Shown: positions 9,013 to 17,433 of the stretch, piece by piece
How the letters are laid out: each line of letters begins with the position of its first letter
How positions within the stretch are numbered: the first letter of the stretch is position 1
The notes under the pieces: generated by a model
The model's database searches: none
What the model was told of the DNA's origin: nothing
What the model saw: the letters and a program-made list of their open reading frames with translations, nothing else
NCBI RefSeq assembly: GCF_000483485.1
Contig: NZ_KI519609.1
Location: 1,641,460-1,705,459, forward strand
Direction of reading: 5' to 3'
DNA: 64,000 bases
DNA from: Thiomicrorhabdus chilensis DSM 12352
GTDB taxonomy: Bacteria; Pseudomonadota; Gammaproteobacteria; Thiomicrospirales; Thiomicrospiraceae
Made by a program: the position numbers and the translations under genes

Positions 9013-9669
9013 TTAGTTAACAAACTTGTTAATCAAATCGCATAATTTCTGAGGTTTAAAGTCGATACGTTCAACAGACACGTTTATCTCTTTAGATTTA
9101 TCCGTTTTTGCATCATTAGTGTGAACATGACCGTGAATATTTAAGTCACAGTCTTCATGTTTAAACACTTCGGCCATAGAATCTCTAGTTTCTTTTGCTT
9201 TGCCACGCATATAAGGGTTATCACTCACTAATGGATAGTGAGAAAACATGATTTTTAAACCGCACACTTCCCTGATTAAACCACTTACCCACTGTGGTTT
9301 TAACAGCCAAGGCTGACAGTCCTTGATGCCGTAAACGACTTCTAGCTTCCCTGGAAAATCTTCTACAAACCTTTTAAACTTATTAATCATCGAAATATCG
9401 TGATTACCCAAAACCAGGATGATTCTGCCATTAAGCATGGGTAATACATCAGTGGCTTTTTTAAATGCAAAATCACCCAGGTGAAGCACCAGGTCATCTT
9501 CGCCAACAGTCGAATTCCAGTTATGAATTAACCATTCGTCAGGGTTATCAAACCCATCAGATTTCATGCCTTCTAATCGGCTTGGCTCGTACTTATTGAT
9601 GTTATTGTGATAAAAGTGTGTATCACTAACTAACCAAGTCTCTTTATTGATTTCGTTTAACCAACTCAT
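9013..9669 (-). CDS. Calcineurin-like phosphoesterase (218 aa)
   Basis: The metallophosphoesterase ligands are SDTHFYHNN near residue 16, LHLGDFAF, LVLGNHD, MFSHYPL and NIHGHVH. The SDTHFxHxN start is typical of a subfamily common in phages and accessory regions; its substrate is not known to me. The start ATG at 9669 overlaps the upstream stop (ATGA, 4 bases), so it is coupled to the phosphoesterase at 9666-10397. No signal peptide is present, so a cytoplasmic location is expected. Confidence 0.85.
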   Translation of the reverse strand: MSWLNEINKETWLVSDTHFYHNNINKYEPSRLEGMKSDGFDNPDEWLIHNWNSTVGEDDLVLHLGDFAFKKATDVLPMLNGRIILVLGNHDISMINKFKRFVEDFPGKLEVVYGIKDCQPWLLKPQWVSGLIREVCGLKIMFSHYPLVSDNPYMRGKAKETRDSMAEVFKHEDCDLNIHGHVHTNDAKTDKSKEINVSVERIDFKPQKLCDLINKFVN

Positions 9670-10397
9670 AATTTATCCTTACTCTTAACTGACACTACTT
9701 GAGGTTGATTTTTAAGAGAGTAATCTTCATTCATCAATGAACTGTTTAATGCGACATAACCGTGAGAATCATCTCGTCCATACCCACCGTGAATGTGACC
9801 AAATAAATGTGCTTGCAACTTATTCAATTCTTTAATTCTTTCGGCTAAAAATGGACAGCCCAATGCAGACTCATAAAATTCGCTTGATTCTTTTCTTCTC
9901 TTACGCCCAATCGAGAATTCAGCATACTTATCATCTAAAATGAATTTAGCTGGGCCATGTGTAATCAACACATCAGCATCAACAGGAATCTTATTCCAAT
10001 GCTCAAGCTCTTCACCTTTATCTAACTGAAAGCCCCAATTGTGGAATTCAGGTGTATAAGGGCTTCCCCAGAATTTAACACCATTGATTTCAATCGATTC
10101 ATTGATTAATAAATGAACTTCATCAGGTATAACCATGTATCTGAAATCTTTATCAGTTTCAAACTGTTCGCAAAATCTGTCGTGATTACCTGGCACTAAG
10201 ATTTTATGTTCAAATGGTAGCTCTTCAAACCAATCTAAAAAGTCGTTCAAATCTCTCGAACTCATTGAATGACGCATAAAATCGCCTGAATGAATAACAA
10301 CTTGAGGCTGATGTTCTTTTGCAATTTCCTCTAGCCACTCTTCACACTTGCTGTCTTTATGCCAACCATGTGTATCAGATAAATGTACAATTTTCAT
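9666..10397 (-). CDS. Calcineurin-like phosphoesterase (243 aa)
   Basis: I place the start at ATG 10397 (MKIVHLSDTHGWH), because the first metal motif sits at residues 7-10, as usual in this family; an upstream in-frame codon at 10451 would add an unrelated leader inside the exonuclease gene. Motifs: SDTHG, IHSGDFM, VPGNHD, LITHGPA and LFGHIHGGYG. All ligand positions are present. It is the intact relative of the broken copy at 7504-8068, and the junction with the upstream exonuclease shares a 19-bp repeat with that copy. The closest general description is an Icc/YfcE-like phosphodiesterase; the true substrate is unknown. Confidence 0.85.
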   Translation of the reverse strand: MKIVHLSDTHGWHKDSKCEEWLEEIAKEHQPQVVIHSGDFMRHSMSSRDLNDFLDWFEELPFEHKILVPGNHDRFCEQFETDKDFRYMVIPDEVHLLINESIEINGVKFWGSPYTPEFHNWGFQLDKGEELEHWNKIPVDADVLITHGPAKFILDDKYAEFSIGRKRRKESSEFYESALGCPFLAERIKELNKLQAHLFGHIHGGYGRDDSHGYVALNSSLMNEDYSLKNQPQVVSVKSKDKL

Positions 10398-10408
10398 ATT
10401 GAAGCCCT

Positions 10409-10939
10409 TTATAAGCCCTTCATGAGTTCTTGAACCGCTTCCCAAGTCCAAATGTGTTTAAGTGTGTCTGCATCTGCTTTATGAGCAGTTAAGCCTTTTT
10501 CTCTAAATTTTTCACTCGCAACAATCTGTGCTTTGTAAGCAATTTCGTTTGGAATCTTCTGCTCATGGATTAATGTATGAATCAATTTAAATTTAGGCTC
10601 AGGATAGGTTTCACCTGTCATTTCACTAACATCATCGAGAAGCATCAAAAGCCAATTCAAATCTGCGCCATTATCAGCGTAAACCGTTTTGCCTTTTAAG
10701 TCGCTAGACAGCTCACGAGCAACTGTTTCAGCGTTGATGCCATATTGATTAATATAATTCTTGGAAAAACCATGCATATCTTGAGCGTTGTAATCCCAAA
10801 GATAATCAGCGTCATTCCAAACTGGCAAAGGCTTAATTAAAAAGCACTTCAAATCCTCTTCAGACGTACCGTAGGCTATTTCGATTGGAAATCCATTAAT
10901 CGCTGAAGCTTCAAAATCAATGAAGATTGGCTTTTCCAT
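10409..10939 (-). CDS. DEDDh-type 3'-5' exonuclease (176 aa)
   Basis: IFIDFEAS at residues 5-12 gives the D and E of Exo I. YADNGADLNWL supplies the Exo II Asp, and AHKADADTLKHIW near residue 150 supplies the final His and Asp of a DEDDh active site. The length (176 aa) fits small oligoribonuclease/epsilon-like exonucleases. It overlaps the upstream gene by 23 bases and lies 11 bases before a phosphoesterase start, so it is one transcription unit with the phosphoesterases. An enzyme trimming 3' ends beside several phosphatases suggests processing of nucleic-acid ends or small nucleotide products. That link is inference. Confidence 0.75.
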   Translation of the reverse strand: MEKPIFIDFEASAINGFPIEIAYGTSEEDLKCFLIKPLPVWNDADYLWDYNAQDMHGFSKNYINQYGINAETVARELSSDLKGKTVYADNGADLNWLLMLLDDVSEMTGETYPEPKFKLIHTLIHEQKIPNEIAYKAQIVASEKFREKGLTAHKADADTLKHIWTWEAVQELMKGL

Positions 10940-11300
10940 ACCTATTCTTCCATTCTTTTGGAGAAAGTAGATTCATTCTAAAGTTTCCGTGTTTTGACTG
11001 ACTCTTAAAGTCTGCAATCACATCATTCATATCTCGACTTTCATCAGTTAAACCACTTTTAGCAAGAATGTACTCACGCCCCGATTCAGTAATTGCCTTA
11101 TAGACGTCCTTGCCATCGTGTTTCACTTTTTCAAGCGCAACGATTGGAGTCGTTCTTCGAGCACCACCATCTGGCTTCAAACCCACAATACATGCAAAGC
11201 TTTCGTCCTCAAAGATAACTTCCATAACACGCCAAACGTGGAGATAAATAGATGGCTGCTTATCCACTGGTGTAGCAGTTCTGTATATGTAATTAAGCAT
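10917..11300 (-). CDS. Unknown 127-residue protein in phosphoesterase operon
   Basis: It begins MLNYIYRTATPVDKQPSIYL and ends KEWKNRYGKANLH. It is a small mixed alpha/beta protein with no motif I recognise and no membrane segment. The start overlaps the end of the upstream PPP-type phosphatase by 8 bases, and its end overlaps the exonuclease start by 23, so expression is almost certainly coupled. It could be a specificity or partner subunit. The sequence does not show a function. Confidence 0.65.
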   Translation of the reverse strand: MLNYIYRTATPVDKQPSIYLHVWRVMEVIFEDESFACIVGLKPDGGARRTTPIVALEKVKHDGKDVYKAITESGREYILAKSGLTDESRDMNDVIADFKSQSKHGNFRMNLLSPKEWKNRYGKANLH

Positions 11301-12117
11301 TTATGTTCTCCTCAACTAACTTAAATAACTCACCAACTTCTAAAATATGGTAATTCTGAGAGCCCGCTCCAGCATCAATAAACACTGAATTACAGTGGAC
11401 AGCAGGCTTTGCACCCACACCTGTATGACCATGAACGGTTACTCCTATTCCATCGAGCCACCTGTTTTCGACAGGCACTTCTGCTTCCCATTTTCTGTGG
11501 CGATGATAATCGTAAAACTCAGCAATGACATCACGAGTCCACAAAGCCTCTTCTCGCACCATTTCGTCCTGTTCTAGAGATTCGAGAAAATCTGACCAAG
11601 CTTTGAACTCAAGTGGTACACCTGCATGAACAAGACCTACATCACCCCGTTCAGTCTCAATAGTCATTGCAAGAGGAAGTTTCTTCAAAAGCGTGTAAAT
11701 ACGATGCTTTGCATTATCGTTCCACAATCTGTCAAACCACTTGCCTCCGTTATATCTATGCAATTCCGCAGCGTCCCATTTCGTCTTTTTAACCGCTTCG
11801 GAAGGCGTACAACATGGAATGTCACCAGGAAAGTCATAACGATTAATTAGCAACTGCTCATGGTTACCACGAATCGAGTAAAACCACTCTTTTTGATACA
11901 GCATATCAAGCACTTTTACATTGTCTTTACCACCATCTATGAGGTCCCCAACGGCAAACAATCGGTCTATTGACTCATTAAACGTGACGTTATCAAGTGC
12001 GTTTAATAATCGTTTTTTATTGGCATGAATATCACCAATGACAAAATCACGACCATTTTCATTAAGGCAGATTTCTTTGTGATAACCCTGTTTCTGTCCT
12101 CTACCATATTGCACCAT
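11293..12117 (-). CDS. PPP-family metallophosphoesterase (274 aa), first gene of operon
   Basis: Motifs run VIGDIHANK (GDxHA/G) near residue 28, AVGDLIDGG (GDxxDRG with Gly replacing the usual Arg), SIRGNHEQ, LVHAGVP and HGHTGVG. All six metal-binding positions are present; the lost Arg normally contacts phosphate, so specificity may differ from classical PPP phosphatases. It is the first gene of the minus-strand operon, divergent from the type I RM genes. Its paralogue is at 8089-8994. Substrate unknown. Confidence 0.85.
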   Translation of the reverse strand: MVQYGRGQKQGYHKEICLNENGRDFVIGDIHANKKRLLNALDNVTFNESIDRLFAVGDLIDGGKDNVKVLDMLYQKEWFYSIRGNHEQLLINRYDFPGDIPCCTPSEAVKKTKWDAAELHRYNGGKWFDRLWNDNAKHRIYTLLKKLPLAMTIETERGDVGLVHAGVPLEFKAWSDFLESLEQDEMVREEALWTRDVIAEFYDYHRHRKWEAEVPVENRWLDGIGVTVHGHTGVGAKPAVHCNSVFIDAGAGSQNYHILEVGELFKLVEENINA

Positions 12118-12150
12118 ATTATTTCCGCATATTTTTAAATAGACATCTAA

Positions 12151-12180
12151 ATGATAAACAAACTAAGCAAAAAACGCCAA
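12151..12180 (-). promoter_or_regulatory. Candidate sigma-70 promoter of phosphoesterase operon
   Basis: On the minus strand TTGGCG (12180-12175), an 18-base spacer and TATCAT (12156-12151) lie about 35 bases before the ATG at 12117. The gap 12118-12271 is very AT-rich and shared by two divergent operons. Confidence 0.45.
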
Positions 12181-12232
12181 TAAATTTTGCATCATTTTTT
12201 TTCTGTTCTTTTTCTTTATATTCCGGTTTTTT

Positions 12233-12241
12233 ATGTCATAA
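12233..12241 (+). promoter_or_regulatory. Candidate extended -10 box of type I RM operon
   Basis: ATGTCATAAT holds a TGn-CATAAT extended -10 about 30 bases before the first gene at 12272; no clear -35 is visible upstream in the T-rich tract. Confidence 0.3.
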
Positions 12242-12271
12242 TCGCTTTAACTAAAATCAACTTGGTGATTT

Positions 12272-12892
12272 ATGACCAAACAGATATCGAACAAAAAACA
12301 AATATACAAACTCAAAGATGTTGCTGAAATAAAAGCTGGCTACCCCTTTCGAGGAAAAATACAAGAAAGTCCAAACGGGCCTGCACGAGCTGTTCAGCCA
12401 AAAGACATTTCCGAATTAGGCGAACTTATTGAAGAGGATTTAATTTGCACGGAACTAACAGGAAAAAGAACTGCAGATTGGCTTAAACGCGGAGACGTAA
12501 TCCTTATCAATAAAGGCTGGAGAAATACAGCTACTTACATTGAGCAAGACTATGAAGACATCACTTTGGCTCCCACCCTATTTTTGATTAGACCTAAAAA
12601 GGATTGGGCTTCTAAATTAAATATGCAATTTATTGCCTGGCAGATTAACCAAACCCCCATACAAAATTATTTCAAACGCTCAGCAGAAGGTTCTCTTCAA
12701 GTCAGCTTAAGACGACAAATCATTGAAGACGCTGTTATTGGCATCCCTCCACTTGAAGAACAAAACACTCTGGCAAATATTTACGAAAACAGCATTCAAC
12801 AACAAAAAGTTTTGGCTACAATGGTACGCAATATTCATAACCAAATGACAGTGCTTGCTCAAAACCTTGTTCAGACAGAAGAAAAACAATAG
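12272..12892 (+). CDS. Half-length HsdS-like specificity protein (206 aa)
   Basis: It has one target-recognition domain followed by one conserved helical arm. KLKDVAEIKAGYPFRGK near residue 13 and IEDAVIGIPPLEEQNTLANI near residue 150 are typical of HsdS halves, and the C-terminus is a coiled-coil-like helix. Normal HsdS has two such halves, and a full-length HsdS lies downstream at 14408. The gene is only 8 bases ahead of hsdM. It may dimerise to give a symmetric specificity subunit, swap with the full HsdS, or modulate the complex. It is not obviously broken, since its start, arm and stop look natural. Confidence 0.75.
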   Translation: MTKQISNKKQIYKLKDVAEIKAGYPFRGKIQESPNGPARAVQPKDISELGELIEEDLICTELTGKRTADWLKRGDVILINKGWRNTATYIEQDYEDITLAPTLFLIRPKKDWASKLNMQFIAWQINQTPIQNYFKRSAEGSLQVSLRRQIIEDAVIGIPPLEEQNTLANIYENSIQQQKVLATMVRNIHNQMTVLAQNLVQTEEKQ

Positions 12893-12900
12893 GAACCACC

Positions 12901-14418
12901 ATGGCACATACACCAATTAACCAAGATGAAATCAACAAAGCCGTTTGGGGCGCGTGCGATACTTTCCGCGGCACAGTAGACCCATCCATTTACAAAGACT
13001 TTGTTCTTACCATGCTGTTCTTAAAATATATCTCTGATGTGCATCGCGATAAACACGAAGAACTATCAAAGCAGTTCGATGGCAATGAACAGATGATTAC
13101 CGCCATGATGGCAAGTCAGTCTTTCAAAATTCCAGCATGCGCTACCTTTTGGGATTTATATGAAAAACGTCATGAAGCAGGCAACGGAACCCGTATTGAT
13201 ACCGCACTACATGCCATCGAAGAAGCCAATGGCAGCAAACTTAAAAACGTTTTCCAAGACATTAGCTTTAACACAGACAAGCTTGGAGATGAAAAACAAA
13301 AAAATGAAATCCTGCGCCACCTATTAGAAGACTTTGGTAAAGAAAAACTCGATCTTCGTCCGAGCCGCGTAGGCACATTGGATGTCATTGGTAACGCTTA
13401 CGAATTCTTAATTAAAAACTTTGCCACAGGCTCAGGAAAATCAGCCGGTGAATTCTATACACCTCCAGAGGTGTCAGACCTACTTGCAGTTCTTTTAGAC
13501 CCACAAGAAAATGACCAAATCTGTGACCCCGCCTGTGGTTCCGGTTCGCTATTAATGAAGTGCGGTAAGCAAATTCAAAAGAAATTTAACGGTTCAAAGC
13601 AATACGCTCTATTTGGGCAAGAAGCGATTGGTTCAACTTGGTCACTGGCCAAAATGAATATGTTCCTGCATGGCGAAGACAACCACCGCATTGAATGGGG
13701 TGACACCATTCGCAACCCAAAACTACAAGACAGCAACGGCGGTCTATTGCACTTTGATGTAGTTACCGCCAACCCACCATTCTCGTTAGATAAGTGGGGC
13801 CATGAAAACGCAGCAGATGATACTTGGGGACGTTTTGAGCGTGGTGTACCACCGAAAACCAAAGGCGACTATGCGTTTATCTTGCATATGATTGAAACCC
13901 TTAAACCGCAAACAGGTCGCATGGGCGTGGTTGTGCCGCATGGCGTGCTATTTCGCGGCGCGGCAGAAGGCAAAATCCGCACCAAACTTATTGAAGAAAA
14001 CCTACTCGATGCGGTGATAGGTTTACCTGAAAAACTATTTTTCGGCACTGGGATTCCAGCGGCAATTTTGATTTTCAAAAAACACAAAACCACCAATGAT
14101 GTCCTGTTTATTGATGCCAGTCGAGAGTTCCAGTCAGGCAAAAACCAAAACAAACTCACCGAAGAGCACCTCACCAAAATCGTTGATACCTACGGTAATC
14201 GTGAAACGGTGGATAAATACGCCTACCTTGCCACCCTCGATGAAATCAAAGAAAACGACTACAACCTCAATATCCCGCGCTATGTCGATACCTTTGAAGA
14301 AGAAGCCGAAATTGACCTAATGGCGGTGCGCTCCGAGCGTCTTGCCCTGCAAAACCAATTGTCAGAGCTAGAAACCCAAATGGAAGGCTATCTAAAGGAG
14401 TTGGGTTATGACTCGTGA
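12901..14418 (+). CDS. hsdM: Type I RM methyltransferase subunit HsdM (505 aa)
   Basis: It transfers methyl groups from S-adenosylmethionine to adenine N6 in the HsdM2S complex. The N-terminal HsdM helical domain is followed by the SAM-binding motif DPACGSGSLL near residue 206 and the catalytic TANPPFSLDKW near residue 283 (NPPF type). Length matches the family. AGGAACCACC precedes the ATG. It is followed by hsdS with an 11-base overlap. Its codon use looks less AT-rich than the gajAB genes further down the operon. Confidence 0.95.
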   Translation: MAHTPINQDEINKAVWGACDTFRGTVDPSIYKDFVLTMLFLKYISDVHRDKHEELSKQFDGNEQMITAMMASQSFKIPACATFWDLYEKRHEAGNGTRIDTALHAIEEANGSKLKNVFQDISFNTDKLGDEKQKNEILRHLLEDFGKEKLDLRPSRVGTLDVIGNAYEFLIKNFATGSGKSAGEFYTPPEVSDLLAVLLDPQENDQICDPACGSGSLLMKCGKQIQKKFNGSKQYALFGQEAIGSTWSLAKMNMFLHGEDNHRIEWGDTIRNPKLQDSNGGLLHFDVVTANPPFSLDKWGHENAADDTWGRFERGVPPKTKGDYAFILHMIETLKPQTGRMGVVVPHGVLFRGAAEGKIRTKLIEENLLDAVIGLPEKLFFGTGIPAAILIFKKHKTTNDVLFIDASREFQSGKNQNKLTEEHLTKIVDTYGNRETVDKYAYLATLDEIKENDYNLNIPRYVDTFEEEAEIDLMAVRSERLALQNQLSELETQMEGYLKELGYDS

Positions 14419-15619
14419 TTCTTATTCTCAGCTTGAATTAATGCAAGCTAGGGTAAAAAGCGTACCTAGCAATTGGCTTTTCTCTTATGTTGGCAAAGTG
14501 TTTGATATAAAAAACACATTTAGAAAACCTATCAGCGATGAAATTCGTCAAAAGAATCCAGGTCAATACCCATATTACGGTCCAACTAAAATACAAGGCT
14601 TCATTGATACATATGAACAAGATGGTGAATTTGCCCTAATTGGAGAGGACGGCGACCATTTTTTAAAGTTCAGAAATCTGCCTATGACTCAACTTATAGA
14701 GGGCAAGTGTACCGTTAATAATCATGCTCATATTGTTGCTGGAACCAATAGTGCGACAAGGGAATGGTTTTATTACTACTTTATGCATAGGGACATTTTT
14801 AGCTTCTTGACACGACAAGGTGCTGGTCGCTTTAAATTAAATAAAGCAGCACTTGAACATATACCTTTACTTGTCCCACCTCTCCCCGAACAAAAGAAAA
14901 TCGCGGAGATTTTATCGACTTGGGATAAGGCGATTACCACCACCGAGCAACTGCTGGCCAATAGCCAACAGCACAAAAAAGCCCTTATGCAACAACTACT
15001 CACAGGCAAAAAACGCCTCCACGACCACACAGGCCAACCGTTTACTGGGGAGTGGCATAATTGCCATATCGGAAAATTGTTGAAAGAAAGCCGAATACCG
15101 TCAAGCTTGAATAACCCTGATAATCGTTTAACTGTTCGGTTAAATTTAAAAGGAATTGAAAAACGGGAGTTTCGTGGAACTGAGTCAATTGATGCGACAG
15201 CTCATTTTATTCGAAAATCTGGTCAATTTATTTATGGCAAACAAAATATCCACAAAGGCTCATTTGGGTTAATTCCAAACGAATTTGATGGTTTTGAAAC
15301 ATCTCAAGATTTACCAGCTTTTGATTTCATTGGAATATGTGAACCAAGCTGGTTCTTTTACTACGTTTCTCAAAGCTGGTTCCATCAATCGCTTGAAAAC
15401 CGTATGAGCGGAACAGGCTCAAAACGCTTAAGTCCTTCGGAGTTTTTTAAAGTCAGAGTTTTGCTTCCTGAACTTAAAGAACAACAAAAAATCGCAGCCG
15501 TCTTAACCGCCGCCGACCAAGAAATCGACACCCTAAAACAAAAACTCGACCATCTAAAACAAGAGAAAAAAGCCCTCATGCAACAGCTTTTAACCGGTAA
15601 GAAAAGAGTCTTAAGTTAA
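14408..15619 (+). CDS. hsdS: Type I RM specificity subunit HsdS (403 aa)
   Basis: It has two target-recognition domains and two conserved arms. The arms are recognisable as near-repeats: LPEQKKIAEILSTWDKAITT near residue 158 and LKEQQKIAAVLTAADQEIDT near residue 358, each followed by QQLLTGKKR. It directs HsdM and HsdR to a bipartite DNA target, which cannot be predicted by eye. The start overlaps the end of hsdM by 11 bases. gajA follows after 20 bases. Length is normal for a complete HsdS. Confidence 0.93.
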   Translation: MTRDSYSQLELMQARVKSVPSNWLFSYVGKVFDIKNTFRKPISDEIRQKNPGQYPYYGPTKIQGFIDTYEQDGEFALIGEDGDHFLKFRNLPMTQLIEGKCTVNNHAHIVAGTNSATREWFYYYFMHRDIFSFLTRQGAGRFKLNKAALEHIPLLVPPLPEQKKIAEILSTWDKAITTTEQLLANSQQHKKALMQQLLTGKKRLHDHTGQPFTGEWHNCHIGKLLKESRIPSSLNNPDNRLTVRLNLKGIEKREFRGTESIDATAHFIRKSGQFIYGKQNIHKGSFGLIPNEFDGFETSQDLPAFDFIGICEPSWFFYYVSQSWFHQSLENRMSGTGSKRLSPSEFFKVRVLLPELKEQQKIAAVLTAADQEIDTLKQKLDHLKQEKKALMQQLLTGKKRVLS

Positions 15620-15639
15620 TTAAACTCAAAAGGAACTTC

Positions 15640-17433
15640 ATGCAAATTGTTAAGCTTGATATCAATAACTTTAGAGGAATAAAGTCAGCCTCTATTTTAT
15701 TACCTAAACACGGCGTATTGATTGGAGACAACAATACTGGGAAAACGACAATTCTAGAAGCTCTTGACCTAGTACTTGGGCCAGATAGGCTAAACAGATA
15801 CCCTCCTATTGACGAACATGACTTCTATTCTGGAATCTATTTAAATGAAGAGCCTAGCGAAGGAGGAGGTGATTCCCCAAAGATTGAAATCCATACCGTT
15901 ATAACCGAACTCAGTACAGAGCAGAGAATCGAGTTTGGTAATTATATCGAATTCTGGGATTCAACGTCCTCACAGCTATATGACATACCTGACCCTGAAG
16001 GGGTAGATGCTACACATATTAAGCCAGCTATAAGAGTTACTTTCCATGGTTGGTATGACCCAGAAGAAGACGATTTTCAAGCTAAAACTTTCTTTTCTAG
16101 GTCTATTACAGAAGATGACCCTCCAAGACAGTTTACAAAAAAGCACAAGCAAATTTGCGGCTTCCTTTACCTTAGAACAGTGAGAACAGGAAGAAGAGCA
16201 CTTAGCTTAGAAAAAGGCAGCCTTTTAGATATTATCCTGCGATTAAATGAGGTAAGGCCTCAAATGTGGGAAAAAACTCTTAAAGAGGTATCTACTATAT
16301 CCATTGCTGAAGACCCTGAATTAGGTATATCTTCAATTCTCGAAAGCATCAATTCTTCTCTAAAAAAATATGTTCCTAAAGAGTGGGGAGTTGAGCCTCA
16401 ACTCAAACTTTCAAACTTAACGAGAGAGAATCTTAGGCAAGTTATAACCGCTTTTATTGCTTCTGGCGACGGAACTCATATAGCCCCCTATTATCGTCAA
16501 GGAACAGGGACAATAAATATGCTGGTTTTAGCAATGCTATCGCAAATCGCCGAAGCAAAGCAAAACGTTATTTTTGCAATGGAAGAGCCCGAAACTGCAA
16601 TTCCTCCTTATGCTCAAAAAAGAATTATTCATGAAGTTCAAAGCTTGTCCTCCCAAACTCTATTCACATCTCACTCCCCTTTCGTTTTAGAAGAGTTTGA
16701 AATAAAAGATACATTAGTGCTCACTAGAGGAAGTGAAGGAACCTTAGAACGAAAAAGTATTACTCTTCCATCTGGGGTTAAGCTAAAAAGCTATAGGCAG
16801 AATTTTAGAACTAGATTTTGTGAAGGCTTATTAGCTCGAAAAGTCCTTGTTGCAGAAGGGGCTACAGAGGCATCAGCATTTCCAGCTGCCTGTAGAAGGC
16901 TCTATGAATTAGAACCGGATAAATATCTACCTCTTGAGGCCTTAGGCATCAGTATTATTGATGCTGGAGGAGAAAAACATATTCCAAATATTGCATCTAT
17001 TTATAAAGGGCTTGATAAGCAAACATTCTCAATTTGCGATGCTCAAACAGAAGAGAATCAACAACGAATTGAAGAACAAGTCGAATTAAACTTGATGCAC
17101 GAGGAAAAGGGTTTTGAAAAACTAGTCGTAAATGGAACTACTGAAGATGCATTAAATGCATATGCAGACTCTATAGATTGGCCACCCCATTTAAGGGAGA
17201 AATTCTTCCCATTAAACAATGAAAATACCAGAACAGCCATTTTAGAGTTCTTTAAGAGTACAAAAGCAGAAGGTACAGTAGCTGATTTTTTATCAGACCT
17301 ACCTATTGAAGCCATCCCAGAATGGATCAAATCTGCCGCAGAAGAATTGAAAACTAAATGTCTTAAAGAAATTGAACCAATAACTGAGGAAGATGCTTCT
17401 CCTTCTTCAGTTCTAGAAGTGAGTTTTTTGTGA
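15640..17433 (+). CDS. gajA: Gabija protein GajA, OLD-family ATPase/TOPRIM nuclease (597 aa)
   Basis: The N-terminal ABC-type ATPase has Walker A GDNNTGKTTILEAL near residue 30, a signature-like YRQGTGTINML, Walker B VIFAMEEPE and the switch TSHSP. The C-terminal TOPRIM domain has VLVAEGATEASAF near residue 400 and an acidic SICDAQTEE. This is the class 2 OLD architecture; class 2 OLD genes paired with a UvrD-like helicase are the Gabija anti-phage system. GajA nicks or cuts DNA and its ATPase domain senses nucleotide state. Length fits known GajA. It overlaps gajB by 4 bases and is embedded between hsdS and hsdR. Confidence 0.9.
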   Translation: MQIVKLDINNFRGIKSASILLPKHGVLIGDNNTGKTTILEALDLVLGPDRLNRYPPIDEHDFYSGIYLNEEPSEGGGDSPKIEIHTVITELSTEQRIEFGNYIEFWDSTSSQLYDIPDPEGVDATHIKPAIRVTFHGWYDPEEDDFQAKTFFSRSITEDDPPRQFTKKHKQICGFLYLRTVRTGRRALSLEKGSLLDIILRLNEVRPQMWEKTLKEVSTISIAEDPELGISSILESINSSLKKYVPKEWGVEPQLKLSNLTRENLRQVITAFIASGDGTHIAPYYRQGTGTINMLVLAMLSQIAEAKQNVIFAMEEPETAIPPYAQKRIIHEVQSLSSQTLFTSHSPFVLEEFEIKDTLVLTRGSEGTLERKSITLPSGVKLKSYRQNFRTRFCEGLLARKVLVAEGATEASAFPAACRRLYELEPDKYLPLEALGISIIDAGGEKHIPNIASIYKGLDKQTFSICDAQTEENQQRIEEQVELNLMHEEKGFEKLVVNGTTEDALNAYADSIDWPPHLREKFFPLNNENTRTAILEFFKSTKAEGTVADFLSDLPIEAIPEWIKSAAEELKTKCLKEIEPITEEDASPSSVLEVSFL

